Origin: Bacillota bacterium
GTDB lineage: Bacteria > Bacillota > Clostridia > Acetivibrionales > JANLFN01
Direction: 5' to 3'
NCBI GenBank assembly: GCA_023397675.1
Contig: JAEWTV010000091.1
Span: 1-64,000 of the forward strand
Length of the DNA: 64,000 bases
Made by a program: the position numbers and the translations under genes. Each line of letters begins with the position of its first letter. The first letter of the stretch is position 1. Under the pieces are notes generated by a model. The model was not told the origin of the DNA, searched no databases, and was given only the letters and a program-made list of their open reading frames with translations. Below, one piece after another: positions 1 to 9,251 of the stretch.

Positions 1-90
1 AGCTTTGGAAGCTGCAATACCTATACCTATACCTGCTCCAACACCGGTTAAAACTGCTATACCTGCACCGATTGCTATTAATCCACCCAT
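1..90 (-). CDS. atpE: ATP synthase F0 subunit c, N-terminal part
   Basis: Reading the minus strand from base 90 gives MGGLIAIGAGIAVLTGVGAG and on for 30 residues, the glycine-rich first helix of the F0 rotor-ring proteolipid. The gene runs off the left edge, so the proton-carrying Glu/Asp in helix 2 is not visible. A GGGGGTG ribosome site sits just before the ATG and overlaps the stop region of atpB, so the two genes are probably translationally coupled. Order atpI-atpB-atpE is the usual bacterial F0 order. Confidence 0.9.
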   Translation of the reverse strand, partial: MGGLIAIGAGIAVLTGVGAGIGIGIAASKA

Positions 91-103
91 CTAATTCACC
101 CCC

Positions 104-796
104 TTATTCAACAGCTTCTGAAATATAGATCGAAGTTAGGAACACAAATATATATGCCTGTAAAAGACCGTCAAACAGGTCAAAATATATGCCAAGCACT
201 GCTGGTACTATAGGTGCTATAAGACCATAAAGCAATTCCATTACTATAAATGATGCCAAAATGTTTCCGAAAAGTCGGAGCGAAAGTGACAGGAAACGGG
301 TTCCATAGTCAAGAATATTAAAAGGCACCATTATTGGAGAAGGTTTTGCAAGAGATTTCAGCCAGCCCAATGGTTTTTTGTACCATAAGCCTGAAAAGAG
401 TACTAATAATATTGACATAGCTCCCATTGTCGCTGTAACATTAAGATCCCTTGTCGGAGGAGATATCTTAAAGCCTCCTATTTCAGGAATTACAGCAAAA
501 ACAGAAGCGATATTTGCAATTGCAAGGAATAATAAAACAGTTCCCAGATATGGTGCGAAAGCGCGCCAGTGGTGACCTATGTTGTCTTTGGCAAGCCTGT
601 TGATAAAATCAACTACCGCTTCAACAATATTCTGTTTTCCTGTCGGAACTTTTTTTAGATTTCTGGTTAATAGAATTGACCCGATTATAAGTACAGCCAT
701 AATGATCCACATCATTATAATACTCTCGGTAATGGGTATATTGGCCCCGAAAATATGGATATTAAAAATTACTTTTGCCTTCATTACATCGCCCAT
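104..796 (-). CDS. atpB: ATP synthase F0 subunit a
   Basis: This 230-residue integral membrane protein forms the proton half-channels next to the c-ring. The C-terminal helices carry LSLRLFGNILASF, which contains the essential arginine of subunit a, and the length and hydrophobic pattern are typical. The ATG at 796 was chosen because AAGAAGGT lies 8 nt upstream. The frame stays open to a TTG at 817, but that codon has no ribosome site and would overlap atpI. It lies 13 nt after atpI and 13 nt before atpE, in one operon. Confidence 0.95.
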   Translation of the reverse strand: MGDVMKAKVIFNIHIFGANIPITESIIMMWIIMAVLIIGSILLTRNLKKVPTGKQNIVEAVVDFINRLAKDNIGHHWRAFAPYLGTVLLFLAIANIASVFAVIPEIGGFKISPPTRDLNVTATMGAMSILLVLFSGLWYKKPLGWLKSLAKPSPIMVPFNILDYGTRFLSLSLRLFGNILASFIVMELLYGLIAPIVPAVLGIYFDLFDGLLQAYIFVFLTSIYISEAVE

Positions 797-809
797 AAAT
801 AATACCTTC

Positions 810-1205
810 TTACTCAAAATTGTTGTGGGTTAATCCAAACCCTTCTGTAGCTGCATTTATAAATATTATTGTCGGTACTGTAAGAATACCGGCGACTGTA
901 CCTGCAAACAAACCCATATTTATGATCATGGTAACGACCAGTAATGCTATAGTCACTGCCTGACTTACTATAAAATTAATTACACTTTTCTTTGCTACTG
1001 AGCCTTTTTTATCAATGGATAAAAGCTTTACAAAGAAGGACTCCATTATAGAAAACCTTATATAACTGAATACTGTCCCAACAACTAGTCCTGCTAAAAC
1101 TACAAGGTACTTTTTAACAAATATTAAATCGAATATCGTCAAAATAACTAAAAGGATTAATACTCTCTTAAATAAAAACCTCTGAAACTTGCTTCTAATT
1201 AACAA
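810..1205 (-). CDS. atpI: ATP synthase subunit I-like membrane protein
   Basis: This 131-residue protein has four hydrophobic segments (about residues 12-28, 33-50, 72-95 and 97-115). It sits directly upstream of atpB, as atpI does in most bacteria. AtpI proteins help c-ring assembly or Mg2+ supply. Sequence conservation in the family is low, so the call rests on length, topology and position. The start is TTG with AAAGGA 7 nt upstream; no better ATG is present. Confidence 0.8.
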   Translation of the reverse strand: MLIRSKFQRFLFKRVLILLVILTIFDLIFVKKYLVVLAGLVVGTVFSYIRFSIMESFFVKLLSIDKKGSVAKKSVINFIVSQAVTIALLVVTMIINMGLFAGTVAGILTVPTIIFINAATEGFGLTHNNFE

Positions 1206-1272
1206 TATTTTTTCCTTTATTCAATAAAATATTAAAGTATTTGTCGACAGCAGCCGATAAATTTAATATAAA

Positions 1273-1303
1273 GAGGCTTAAAGATTAAATTCTTTGAAGC
1301 CTC
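1273..1303 (-). other. Stem-loop in the atp operon leader
   Basis: Arms GAGGCTTAAAGA (1273-1284) and TCTTTGAAGCCTC (1291-1303) pair with one bulged base. On the minus strand the stem is followed by CTCTTTATATT, a weak T tract. It lies about 70 nt before atpI inside the predicted leader RNA. It could be a weak attenuator or a stability element. Confidence 0.45.
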
Positions 1304-1348
1304 ATCGTTTTACAATACTGCAACATTGCACATAAAATACTTGAATTC

Positions 1349-1377
1349 ATAATAGCATAGTTAATTTGTATAATCAA
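1349..1377 (-). promoter_or_regulatory. Predicted sigma-A promoter of the atp operon
   Basis: Read on the minus strand: TTGATT, 17-bp spacer, TATTAT. It is the best match in the 313-bp divergent spacer 1206-1518 and would give a leader of about 135 nt before atpI. Confidence 0.5.
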
Positions 1378-1438
1378 CATTTTGTTAAAATTTTGTCTTT
1401 ATGGTTTTAAAGCAAATATATCCCTTATTCAAGGGCTA

Positions 1439-1467
1439 TTGATAAATGTAGCAAGTAGGTTTATAAT
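1439..1467 (+). promoter_or_regulatory. Predicted sigma-A promoter of motAB
   Basis: TTGATA (1439-1444), exactly 17 bp, then TATAAT (1462-1467). It lies 52 bp before the motA start. It is a housekeeping-type promoter; no sigma-D (flagellar) consensus was found here. Confidence 0.65.
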
Positions 1468-1518
1468 ACGAAATACCTTTTATGTTAATTCATAAATGGA
1501 CTTCTTAGGAGTGATTTA

Positions 1519-2328
1519 ATGGATATTAGCTCGGTTATGGGACTGATAATCGGCCTTGTAGGTTTGCTTGGCGGTTATTTATATGAAGCAAAGTTTAATG
1601 TAGCATTGTTAATTGAACTTTTTCAGCCTTCTGCAATATTGATTGTTTTCGGAGGTACAATCGGATGCTTGTTGGTATCTTACCCGATGACTGAAATCAA
1701 GCGAATTCCATCACTGCTTCAATTGGTATTCAAGCAGAAGCAATATAATGAAATAGATATAATAAATAATTTGGCAGATCTTTCTGAAAAAGCTAGAAAA
1801 GACGGTTTGCTGAGCCTTGAACAAGATGCACAGACAAATGAAAATGAGCTTATAAGGAAAGGTCTGGCGCTTGTTGTTGATGGTATTGAAACTGAAGTTA
1901 TTAAGGACATTCTTGTCCGTGAATCTTACCTGCATGAAAGTCAGTTTGAAGCCGGTGCAAAAATCTTTGAATCTGCCGGCGGTTACTCACCTACCATGGG
2001 AGTTTTAGGTACCGTTATGGGTATGGTTAGTATATTGAAAGACCTTTCCAATCCTGATGAACTTGGACCTAAAATATCGGTAGCCTTCGTTGCTACATTG
2101 TACGGCGTTATGTTTGCGAATCTGTTCTGGATTGCATTTGCAACAAAAATAAAAGTAAAAGCTGAAAGAGAAAAGATGATAAGCGACCTTATAATAGAGG
2201 GACTTTTATCTATACAGGCCGGAGAAAATCCACGTATTATAAAAGAAAAGCTGAACTTAACGCTGCTTGAAAAGATGAACAAAAAGGGTGGCGAGAAAGC
2301 GCCTGAAGCTGCAGAATCGGAGGAATAG
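1519..2328 (+). CDS. motA: Flagellar motor stator protein MotA
   Basis: This 269-residue MotA/TolQ/ExbB-family protein is the five-copy part of the stator that converts ion flow into flagellar rotation. Two N-terminal and two C-terminal membrane helices flank a cytoplasmic domain. The conserved motif GGYSPTMGVLGTVMG at the start of helix 3 contains the channel proline. TAGGAG lies 7 nt before the ATG. Only 3 nt separate it from motB. The pair sits apart from any flagellar operon, between atpI and wecB in the opposite orientation. Confidence 0.93.
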   Translation: MDISSVMGLIIGLVGLLGGYLYEAKFNVALLIELFQPSAILIVFGGTIGCLLVSYPMTEIKRIPSLLQLVFKQKQYNEIDIINNLADLSEKARKDGLLSLEQDAQTNENELIRKGLALVVDGIETEVIKDILVRESYLHESQFEAGAKIFESAGGYSPTMGVLGTVMGMVSILKDLSNPDELGPKISVAFVATLYGVMFANLFWIAFATKIKVKAEREKMISDLIIEGLLSIQAGENPRIIKEKLNLTLLEKMNKKGGEKAPEAAESEE

Positions 2329-2331
2329 CAA

Positions 2332-3186
2332 ATGCCTCAGAGGCAAAAAGTAAAGGTTGAAAAGGATGGCGGAGAACGTTATCTGCTTACATATTCCGAC
2401 CTTATGAATCTTCTGCTCATATTATTTATAATTCTTTTTGCAATGAGCCAGATAGATATAGAAAAGTTCAATAAATTTGCCGCATCCTTCAGAGAAGAAT
2501 TTGGTGAAAGCCAGTCTGCTGCATTATTGGGAGAAGGAGCTACAGGTAATTCAATCCTGGAGCAGGAATTCAATGCGCCTTCCTCGGTTCTTCCTTCAAA
2601 GGCAGAAAAACAGCAAATGGATAATGCCAAGGAAACAGTTACAAAACTTATCCAGAAGGAAAACCTGCAAAGCCAGGTTGAAGTGTCCTTGCAGGAAAGA
2701 GGTGTCTTGATCTCGATTGAAGCACAGGTACTTTTTGATCCCGGAAGTGCAGATTTAAGGCTGACCTCAAAGGATACCATAATAAAGATAGGGAAAGTAC
2801 TGCTACAGATGCCCGGAAAGCGTATAAGGGTTGAAGGGCATACTGATTCAGACCCTATAAATACACAACGTTTTCCTGATAATCTTGAGTTATCCACAGC
2901 GAGGGCAAACAGTGTTCACAGAATATTGAGAGATACTGTTGGAATCAAGGATAATATGTTATCCTCTGTTGGTTTTGGGGAAACTCAACCGAAGGTGCCT
3001 AACAATTCCATAGCAAATAAAGCAAAAAACAGGCGTGTTGATATAGTTATTCTCAGAGAAGCTTATGATACTACCGAAACCGGAAAAACTACAGAAAAAA
3101 CAACCACAGACAAAGAAACAACCTCTGATAAGGTTAATACAGACAACCAATCTAATACAAAAACAAATACTAACAAGACAAACTAA
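2332..3186 (+). CDS. motB: Flagellar motor stator protein MotB
   Basis: This 284-residue partner of MotA has a short cytoplasmic N-terminus and a single helix starting YSDLMNLLLILF, with Asp23 in the ion-carrying position. An OmpA-like peptidoglycan-binding domain follows (about 125-245, with VEGHTDSDPIN). The tail from about residue 250 is rich in Thr, Lys and Asn and looks disordered. The ribosome site CGGAGGA lies inside the 3' end of motA, so the genes are coupled. The Asp fits both proton- and sodium-driven stators; the ion cannot be told. Confidence 0.93.
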   Translation: MPQRQKVKVEKDGGERYLLTYSDLMNLLLILFIILFAMSQIDIEKFNKFAASFREEFGESQSAALLGEGATGNSILEQEFNAPSSVLPSKAEKQQMDNAKETVTKLIQKENLQSQVEVSLQERGVLISIEAQVLFDPGSADLRLTSKDTIIKIGKVLLQMPGKRIRVEGHTDSDPINTQRFPDNLELSTARANSVHRILRDTVGIKDNMLSSVGFGETQPKVPNNSIANKAKNRRVDIVILREAYDTTETGKTTEKTTTDKETTSDKVNTDNQSNTKTNTNKTN

Positions 3187-3197
3187 GAATTAATAAC

Positions 3198-3230
3198 AAA
3201 AGGTAACTTTTTCAAGTTACCTTTTTATTT
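3198..3230 (+). terminator. Rho-independent terminator of motAB
   Basis: AAAGGTAACTT and AAGTTACCTTT form an 11-bp stem followed by TTTTTATTTTAT, 12 nt after the motB stop. The A-rich 5' side means it may also end minus-strand transcription coming from atp or wecB. Confidence 0.85.
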
Positions 3231-3252
3231 TATATGTAATATACTAGCTCGA

Positions 3253-4404
3253 TTAAGGCTTAAACTCCTGAGGTTTTGAGCCTTCAAGCCCAAATTCATA
3301 CAGCAGTGCCTGCGCAATTCTGCTTGACGCCTTGCCGTCTCCGTAAGGATTTACTGCCTTAGCCATTTTTTCATACTCTGAGCTTGAATCCAGCAGGGCT
3401 CTGGTCATTTCAAATATTTTTCCCATCTCGGTTCCTGCCAGTCTCACAGTTCCAGCTTTTACAGCCTCTGGCCTTTCTGTTTCGTTTCTTAATACAAGTA
3501 CCGGTTTACCCAGTGCCGGAGCCTCCTCCTGAAGTCCCCCTGAATCGGTCATAATCAAATATGATCTGTCCATAAGATTATGCATGTCCTGAACACCAAG
3601 CGGAGAAATAAGGTGGACTCGCTCATGATGTCCCAAAATACTTCCTGCAACCGACTGAACTGCTGGATTGAGGTGTACTGGATAAATTATTTCTATATCA
3701 TTATACTTGTCAGCAATCATCTTCAAAGCCTTACATATGTTCTCCAGTGGCTCACCAAGGTTTTCCCTCCTGTGAGCAGTTACCGTTATGACACGCTTAC
3801 CTGAAAAATCAATTTTTCCAAGCTGTTCTTCCTCAAAAGTATAATTTTTATGAACAGTCGTTTTCAGGGCATCAATTACAGTATTGCCTGTTACATATAT
3901 CTTATTTTCAGGTATAGCCTCATTTAAAAGGTTTTTCTTATTTGTTTCAGTCGGAGAGAAATGCAGATCTGAAAGTGCACCCGTAAGCTTCCTGTTCATT
4001 TCCTCAGGGTATGGAAAATACTTGTCAAAGGTACGAAGGCCTGCTTCAACATGTCCTACCGCAATTCTGTTATAAAAAGCTGCAAGTCCTCCAACAAAAG
4101 TAGTTGTAGTGTCACCATGTACAAGTACTATGTCGGGCTTAATCTGGGCAAATACTTCACTCAATCCTTCAAGCGCCCTTACAGTGATACCTGTAAGTGT
4201 TTGCCTGTCTCTCATTATATCCAGATCATAATCAGGCTTGATTTCAAAAAGCTCAAGTACCTGATCAAGCATCTGCCTATGCTGAGCAGTAACACAAACA
4301 ATAGATTCTATATTGTCATACTTTGAAAATTCTTTTACCAACGGCGCCATTTTAACTGCTTCAGGCCTGGTGCCAAAAACCGTTACAACCTTAACTTTTT
4401 TCAC
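3253..4404 (-). CDS. wecB: UDP-GlcNAc 2-epimerase (non-hydrolysing)
   Basis: This 383-residue enzyme interconverts UDP-GlcNAc and UDP-ManNAc, the precursor of wall teichoic acid or other ManNAc-containing polymers. The N-terminus KVVTVFGTRPEAVKMAPLV, the GDTTT segment, HVEAGLRT and the C-terminal TDSGGLQEEAPALGKPVLVL are diagnostic of the GT-B fold epimerase. It follows tagO by 24 nt; together they make the first committed steps of a secondary wall polymer. B. subtilis MnaA is the equivalent enzyme. Confidence 0.94.
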   Translation of the reverse strand: MKKVKVVTVFGTRPEAVKMAPLVKEFSKYDNIESIVCVTAQHRQMLDQVLELFEIKPDYDLDIMRDRQTLTGITVRALEGLSEVFAQIKPDIVLVHGDTTTTFVGGLAAFYNRIAVGHVEAGLRTFDKYFPYPEEMNRKLTGALSDLHFSPTETNKKNLLNEAIPENKIYVTGNTVIDALKTTVHKNYTFEEEQLGKIDFSGKRVITVTAHRRENLGEPLENICKALKMIADKYNDIEIIYPVHLNPAVQSVAGSILGHHERVHLISPLGVQDMHNLMDRSYLIMTDSGGLQEEAPALGKPVLVLRNETERPEAVKAGTVRLAGTEMGKIFEMTRALLDSSSEYEKMAKAVNPYGDGKASSRIAQALLYEFGLEGSKPQEFKP

Positions 4405-4428
4405 TTTCGCAACCTCATTAATCCGGAT

Positions 4429-5643
4429 TTATTTTGCTTCATTAGCATCTCGGACACTGATTTCAGACGAATTTTTATCTTTATTGCTTTCATCCTTAGT
4501 TATATCTTTAAACTCAAGCTGTTCGCATTCCCCGATACATGCCTCCTGCCCGGCATCCTTATCCGCGTCTTCCTTTTCTTCTATGTCACTATGGTTAATC
4601 TCATTCATGTACCTTGCGCCCCCAATAACAAAAGCGGAAAGGATAATTACAAGAATAATTGCACTTAAAGCGCCCTTGTCTGCGAGAACCACTGCACAAA
4701 GTCCAAGCACGGCGCTGATAGAATACATTATTGCAACCGACTGTCTTTGGGTCAATCCCCTGTCAATAAGCCTGTGGTGTAAATGCCCACGATCTGCCTG
4801 CATTACAGGTTTACGCTTGAGCACTCTTCTGCTTATAGCAAAAACAGTATCGAACAAAGGCAGCGCCAGAACCATAATAGGTGCTGCAATAGCTATAGCT
4901 GCATAGGCCTTCAAGGTTCCCTGCACAGATATTACAGCAAGAGTAAACCCTAGAAATGCCGAACCGGTCTCACCCATGAAAATTTTTGCAGGGTTGAAAT
5001 TATACGGCAAAAATCCCAAAGCACCACCTGCAAGAGCTGCTGTAAGAATAGCCATATCCCACCTGCTATAAATAACCGCAACAAAAAACAGTGACAGTGA
5101 CGAAATTGAAGCTACTCCTGCCGCAAGTCCATCCAAACCATCAATTAAATTCAATGCATTTGTAATTCCTACTATCCATAAAACAGTAACAACATAGGAA
5201 ATCCAAACATTAAGCGTTGAAACATTGCTTGTTGAAAATGGATTTGTCAATATTTCAATTTTTGTTCCTGACAATACAACGATTAGAGCAGCCACAAGCT
5301 GAAATCCAAGTTTTGTTCTTGCTCTTAAAGGTTTTATATCGTCCAGGACACCGCTTACTTCTATTACAACAATACCCGCAATAAGCCCAAGGAACTGCTT
5401 ATCAGGCATGTAATAGTTTCCCTTGACACCCAGCAAAGCACCCAACACATTAAAAAGGATAGATATAAGAAATCCACTGACAATTGCCAGACCTCCAAAC
5501 CTTGCTATAGGGCGTCTGTGCATCCTTCTGTCATCCTTAGGTATATCAATGGCGCCTGCTTTGAATGCAAGTTTCTTTGCAATCGGTGTAGCAGCGAAAG
5601 CAACTATGAAAGCCAATGCAAAGATAATAAAATACTCTACCAA
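4429..5643 (-). CDS. tagO: Undecaprenyl-P GlcNAc-1-P transferase (TagO/WecA type)
   Basis: This MraY/WecA-family integral membrane enzyme, 404 residues with about ten helices, starts lipid-linked glycopolymer synthesis. Motifs: DDRRMHRRP near the N-terminus, [24 protein letters not shown] and the basic-rich [16 protein letters not shown] loop. The last roughly 75 residues form a strongly acidic, hydrophilic tail (rich in E, D and K) beyond the catalytic core. Such a tail is not universal and may be a protein-docking segment. It is co-oriented with wecB downstream and comEB upstream. Confidence 0.92.
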   Translation of the reverse strand: MVEYFIIFALAFIVAFAATPIAKKLAFKAGAIDIPKDDRRMHRRPIARFGGLAIVSGFLISILFNVLGALLGVKGNYYMPDKQFLGLIAGIVVIEVSGVLDDIKPLRARTKLGFQLVAALIVVLSGTKIEILTNPFSTSNVSTLNVWISYVVTVLWIVGITNALNLIDGLDGLAAGVASISSLSLFFVAVIYSRWDMAILTAALAGGALGFLPYNFNPAKIFMGETGSAFLGFTLAVISVQGTLKAYAAIAIAAPIMVLALPLFDTVFAISRRVLKRKPVMQADRGHLHHRLIDRGLTQRQSVAIMYSISAVLGLCAVVLADKGALSAIILVIILSAFVIGGARYMNEINHSDIEEKEDADKDAGQEACIGECEQLEFKDITKDESNKDKNSSEISVRDANEAK

Positions 5644-5787
5644 ATGAACACCTTCTTTTGTTCATATATCATATTATAACGCATCAGTAGAAAAATTTTC
5701 GGTTATAGAAAAGTTTTCTTACCTCAGCGCGTTTCAACGAGGCCGGAGATATGCCTACCACCTCGTTATAGTCATTAAAAATACTCT

Positions 5788-6225
5788 TTATAGCCTTACT
5801 ACCCTTATTCCAGCTTCTTTTAGAAGCTCCATTGAAAGCTCGTCAGGGTAATCACCTTTAAACACGATCTTTTTGATGCCTGCGTTGATAGCCATCTTTG
5901 CACACAGCACACATGGCTGATGCGTTACATAAAGTATTCCGTCCTTTACGCTTGTACCTGAATAAGCTGCCTGCACGATTGCATTCTGTTCGGCATGTAT
6001 TGCCCTGCATAGCTCATGCCTTTGCCCGGATGGGATATTGAGTTCATCTCTTATGCATCCGGTTTCGGTACAATGCTTACACCCCATAGGTGCACCATTA
6101 TATCCGGTGGAAAGAATTCTCTTGTCCTTTACAATAAGAGCTCCTACCTGACGTCTTATACATGTTGACCTGGTCTTTATCAAATCAACAATTTCCATGA
6201 AATACTCGTCCCACGACGGTCTCAC
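5788..6225 (-). CDS. comEB: dCMP deaminase (ComEB-like)
   Basis: This 145-residue zinc cytidine/deoxycytidylate deaminase shows HAEQNAI (zinc His and proton-shuttling Glu) and PCVLCAKM (two zinc Cys). It supplies dUMP for dTTP synthesis. B. subtilis ComEB has the same domain; the competence link is not shown here. A further CKHCTETGC cluster before the active site is common in this subfamily. The 144-bp spacer to tagO holds only a 7-bp stem (AACGAGG/CCTCGTT) without a T run. Confidence 0.9.
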   Translation of the reverse strand: MRPSWDEYFMEIVDLIKTRSTCIRRQVGALIVKDKRILSTGYNGAPMGCKHCTETGCIRDELNIPSGQRHELCRAIHAEQNAIVQAAYSGTSVKDGILYVTHQPCVLCAKMAINAGIKKIVFKGDYPDELSMELLKEAGIRVVRL

Positions 6226-6339
6226 GAACCCACCCCCAAAAATAATAGCAGTAAAGGTTAGATAGCTAAGAAGTTTAGTACATCATACTGACGTATTTAT
6301 TACTAATAAAGTTCCTCTACCCTTAACTCAATAACTATA

Positions 6340-6969
6340 TTATTTTGTACCGAAAAGCCTGTCACCTGCGTCTCCCAGACCAGGTACTATATAACCATGA
6401 TCATTAAGCTCGTTATCAACCGACGCACAGTAAATAGCAACATCAGGATGATCCTTGTTTATTCTCTGGATTCCAGCCTTGGATGCAATGAGGCACATAA
6501 GCTTAATATTGCTTACACCCCTGTCCTTGATAAACTGAATTGCAGCAGATGCTGAACCTCCTGTTGCAAGCATTGGATCAAGTATTACCATGTCTCTTTC
6601 TTCCGCATCAACAGGAAGCTTGCAATAGTATTCAACAGGCTGAAGTGTTTCAGGATCCCTGTAAAGACCGATGTGGCCCACTTTAACCATAGGTAAAAGC
6701 CTGAGCATTCCGTCAACCATACCAAGTCCTGCACGAAGGATAGGAACAATACCCATCTTCTTGCCGGAAATAACTTTTGTTCTGGCAATTCCAACTGGTG
6801 TCTCTATTTCAACTTCTCTTAAAGGCATATCGCGTGTTACTTCATATCCCATAAGCATTGCAATTTCGGATACAAGTTCTCTGAACTCTTTTGTGTTTGT
6901 ATTTTTATCTCTCAAAAGAGATATCTTGTGCTGAATCAGAGGATGGTCAAAAATAAATACGTTTTCCAT
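6340..6969 (-). CDS. upp: Uracil phosphoribosyltransferase
   Basis: This 209-residue pyrimidine salvage enzyme makes UMP from uracil and PRPP. The PRPP loop [13 protein letters not shown] and the C-terminal uracil site [17 protein letters not shown] are intact, and the length is standard. It lies 18 nt behind rpiB. In Bacillus the neighbourhood also contains glyA, which is absent here. Confidence 0.96.
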   Translation of the reverse strand: MENVFIFDHPLIQHKISLLRDKNTNTKEFRELVSEIAMLMGYEVTRDMPLREVEIETPVGIARTKVISGKKMGIVPILRAGLGMVDGMLRLLPMVKVGHIGLYRDPETLQPVEYYCKLPVDAEERDMVILDPMLATGGSASAAIQFIKDRGVSNIKLMCLIASKAGIQRINKDHPDVAIYCASVDNELNDHGYIVPGLGDAGDRLFGTK

Positions 6970-6987
6970 AAGTGAGTAGCCCCCTTG

Positions 6988-7434
6988 TTACTTTTGATAT
7001 TTTTTTTCTATTAATGAAATTTTATCAAGCCTTTTCTGATGCTTACCGCCTGCGAACTCTGTTTTAAGCCAGGTTTCAACAATATCGAGTGCAAGCCCCA
7101 AGCCTATTACTCTGGCACCTAAAGCAAGAATATTAGCATCATTGTGCTCCCTGCTCATCTTAGCCATATAGCTGTCAGTACAAAGCGCAGCTCTTATTCC
7201 AGGAACCTTGTTTGCTGCAATTGAAATTCCAAGTCCTGTACCACAAATAATTATTCCTCTTTCATATTCACTGTTACTTACTGCTTCAGCAACAGCCTGT
7301 CCAAAATCCGGGTAATCAACCGAACTGCAGTCGCAAGTTCCAAAATCTTTACAATCGATTCCCTTCCTGCTAAGATATTCAATAATTTCTGTCTTTAGGT
7401 CAAAACCTGCATGATCACTACCGATTGCTATCAT
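6988..7434 (-). CDS. rpiB: Ribose-5-phosphate isomerase B
   Basis: This 148-residue RpiB/LacA/LacB-fold sugar phosphate isomerase interconverts ribose-5-P and ribulose-5-P. It shows GSDHAGFDLK at the N-terminus and the catalytic-loop segment IICGTGLGISIAANK with the active-site Cys. The ATG at 7434 is preferred because GGAGG lies 8 nt upstream and the family begins at this methionine. An upstream in-frame start at 7464 would add ten residues and lacks a ribosome site. Confidence 0.93.
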   Translation of the reverse strand: MIAIGSDHAGFDLKTEIIEYLSRKGIDCKDFGTCDCSSVDYPDFGQAVAEAVSNSEYERGIIICGTGLGISIAANKVPGIRAALCTDSYMAKMSREHNDANILALGARVIGLGLALDIVETWLKTEFAGGKHQKRLDKISLIEKKYQK

Positions 7435-7548
7435 TATTACTTCCTCCAAATAAACTTTGTTCATTTCTGATTGAGGAAAAATTCCACATTATTTTCGGTT
7501 AGTCCCTTAAATATTTTATAGTATTGAGTTGTGCATGTCAAAAAAAGT

Positions 7549-8040
7549 TTAGTGCCGAATGAGACCAACAAGCTTGTCTACAGCATCCTTTATCTGTCTT
7601 GCGCATTTAAGGTAAACCTGCCTGTTCATACCATACGGATCAAGTATATCCAGAGTAAAATCATACTCTTTTTCCTTTGAGTTCGTTTTCCTGCCATAAG
7701 CATATTCCATAAGAGTAAATGTAACAGGTTCGAGTTCAGGGAATACATTAAGGATCATTTCCTTATGCTGTCTCGTCATGGTAAGTATAATGTATGAATC
7801 CTTCAAAATACTTTGGTTGAGGCATCTTGCCCTATGACCGCTCAAATCTATATTCCACTCGCTCATTAGTACTTCAACAGCTTCCGTACTGGCACAATCA
7901 CCTTCACATGCTGTAAGCCCGGCCGATTCGCCGATATAGCCGCTTAACCCAGGAACTGTTTTAATGAGCTCATTAAAAAAGCCCTCAGCCATTGAACTTC
8001 TGCAAGTATTGCCCGTACACACAAATAATATTCTTTTCAT
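7549..8040 (-). CDS. ywlE: Low-molecular-weight phosphatase, probable protein-arginine phosphatase (YwlE-like)
   Basis: This 163-residue LMW phosphatase begins MKRILFVCTGNTCRSSMAE. The P-loop C-T-G-N-T-C-R carries Thr where classical tyrosine phosphatases have Ile/Leu; in B. subtilis YwlE this Thr selects phospho-arginine. The C-terminal DPYGM provides the general-acid Asp. No McsB kinase is in the window. The ATG at 8040 gives the canonical N-terminus with GGGGTG 9 nt upstream. The location between tsaC and rpiB matches Bacillus ywlC-ywlE-ywlF. Confidence 0.85.
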   Translation of the reverse strand: MKRILFVCTGNTCRSSMAEGFFNELIKTVPGLSGYIGESAGLTACEGDCASTEAVEVLMSEWNIDLSGHRARCLNQSILKDSYIILTMTRQHKEMILNVFPELEPVTFTLMEYAYGRKTNSKEKEYDFTLDILDPYGMNRQVYLKCARQIKDAVDKLVGLIRH

Positions 8041-8062
8041 TAACATTAACACCCCAAAGTAT

Positions 8063-9115
8063 CTATGCTTTTATAATGTGGTACCCCGCAGCCTTATTCA
8101 TCCTGTTCATTATTGCAAGACCAATACCATTAGTATCTACCGCTTCTGCAAGAATTACTCCGACACCGATTGAATCAAATTCCCGCAGCATTCCAAAGAG
8201 GCTGTTTGCTATTGTTTCAGGTCTATCTCTGTCACCAGCAGATATAACAGGCCCGCCCTCATACATTTGCGCTGTCTGATCTGTTGCAAGGATACCTGCC
8301 AAAATTCCACGGCTTTCATAATCCTTTTTCATTGAAACAATTTTTTGAACAATATCCTCCGGTCTTCCTTCTATTACTATTACTTCAGCCTTGGGAGAAT
8401 AATGCTTGTACTTCATTCCGGGCGATTTCGGTTTAAGGTTTTCACCTGGCTTTTCCATTATTGCGGGATCAATTGACACGCTTCCAAGAACCTTTTCAAG
8501 CTGTTCATATGTAATTCCTCCGGGCCTTAATATTACCGGCTTATCCGAAGTCAGATCAATTACCGTTGATTCAAGCCCAACACTTGCATATCCTGCATCA
8601 ACGATAACATCAACCTTACCGCTAAGATCTTCAATAACATGTTGTGCACTTGTAGGACTTGGTTTGCCCGATGAGTTTGCACTTGGAGCAGCGACAGGCA
8701 CACCCGCTTCATGTATAAGAGAAAGTGCAACCGGATGCGACGGCATCCTTACTGCAACAGTTTCAATTCCTGCAGTCACCGTATAAGGCACCGCTTCTGA
8801 TTTGTTCATAATGATTGTAAGAGGCCCAGGCCAGAACCTGTCCATCAGTTTTACAGCGTCGGAAGGCATGTCCGAAACAAGTGCATTGACCTCGCTTCTG
8901 TCTGAAACATGAACTATAAGTGGATTGTCAGAAGGTCTTCCCTTTGCTTTGAAAATATTGCCAACAGCCTTTTCATTAAGTGCATTAGCACCAAGCCCAT
9001 AAACAGTTTCGGTTGGAAATGCAACAAGTCCGCCGTTTTTCAACACCTGCGCAACGTGCCTTATTTTAGCCAAATCTATGTTCTGCATATCAATTCTGAT
9101 TATTTCAGTTTTCAC
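8063..9115 (-). CDS. tsaC: Threonylcarbamoyl-AMP synthase (Sua5/YwlC type)
   Basis: This 350-residue enzyme makes threonylcarbamoyl-AMP for the t6A37 tRNA modification. An N-terminal YrdC domain (about 12-200; GLVAFPTETVYGLGANA, KGRPSDNPLI, APSANSSGKPSPT) joins a C-terminal Sua5 domain (about 220-350) through a linker containing PGMKYKHYSP, so this is the long form. The GTG at 9115 has GGAGG 5 nt upstream. The frame extends to 9181, but that extension includes a hairpin and is not expected to be coding. Confidence 0.93.
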   Translation of the reverse strand: MKTEIIRIDMQNIDLAKIRHVAQVLKNGGLVAFPTETVYGLGANALNEKAVGNIFKAKGRPSDNPLIVHVSDRSEVNALVSDMPSDAVKLMDRFWPGPLTIIMNKSEAVPYTVTAGIETVAVRMPSHPVALSLIHEAGVPVAAPSANSSGKPSPTSAQHVIEDLSGKVDVIVDAGYASVGLESTVIDLTSDKPVILRPGGITYEQLEKVLGSVSIDPAIMEKPGENLKPKSPGMKYKHYSPKAEVIVIEGRPEDIVQKIVSMKKDYESRGILAGILATDQTAQMYEGGPVISAGDRDRPETIANSLFGMLREFDSIGVGVILAEAVDTNGIGLAIMNRMNKAAGYHIIKA

Positions 9116-9166
9116 GTTAACCTCCGTGTCCCCAATGTGCCAAATGAATTGTCCCATCGGGCACAC

Positions 9167-9187
9167 AAAAAGTGCAGGCACTTTTTT
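9167..9187 (-). terminator. Terminator-like hairpin before tsaC
   Basis: AAAAAGTG and CACTTTTT form a perfect 8-bp stem around CAGG (plus strand), with T runs on both strands. It lies 51 bp before the tsaC start and 130 bp after the ZIP gene, so it may end ZIP transcription or attenuate tsaC. Confidence 0.5.
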
Positions 9188-9251
9188 ATGGAGTTAAATA
9201 TGCTTTATTGCACTGCCATTGTTTTATTTCATAAAACAGGCAGATGTGCAT

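Noticed and set aside
9116..9181. N-terminal extension of tsaC
   Set aside because: It lacks a ribosome site, contains a terminator-like hairpin, and the GTG at 9115 has a strong site and gives the family N-terminus.
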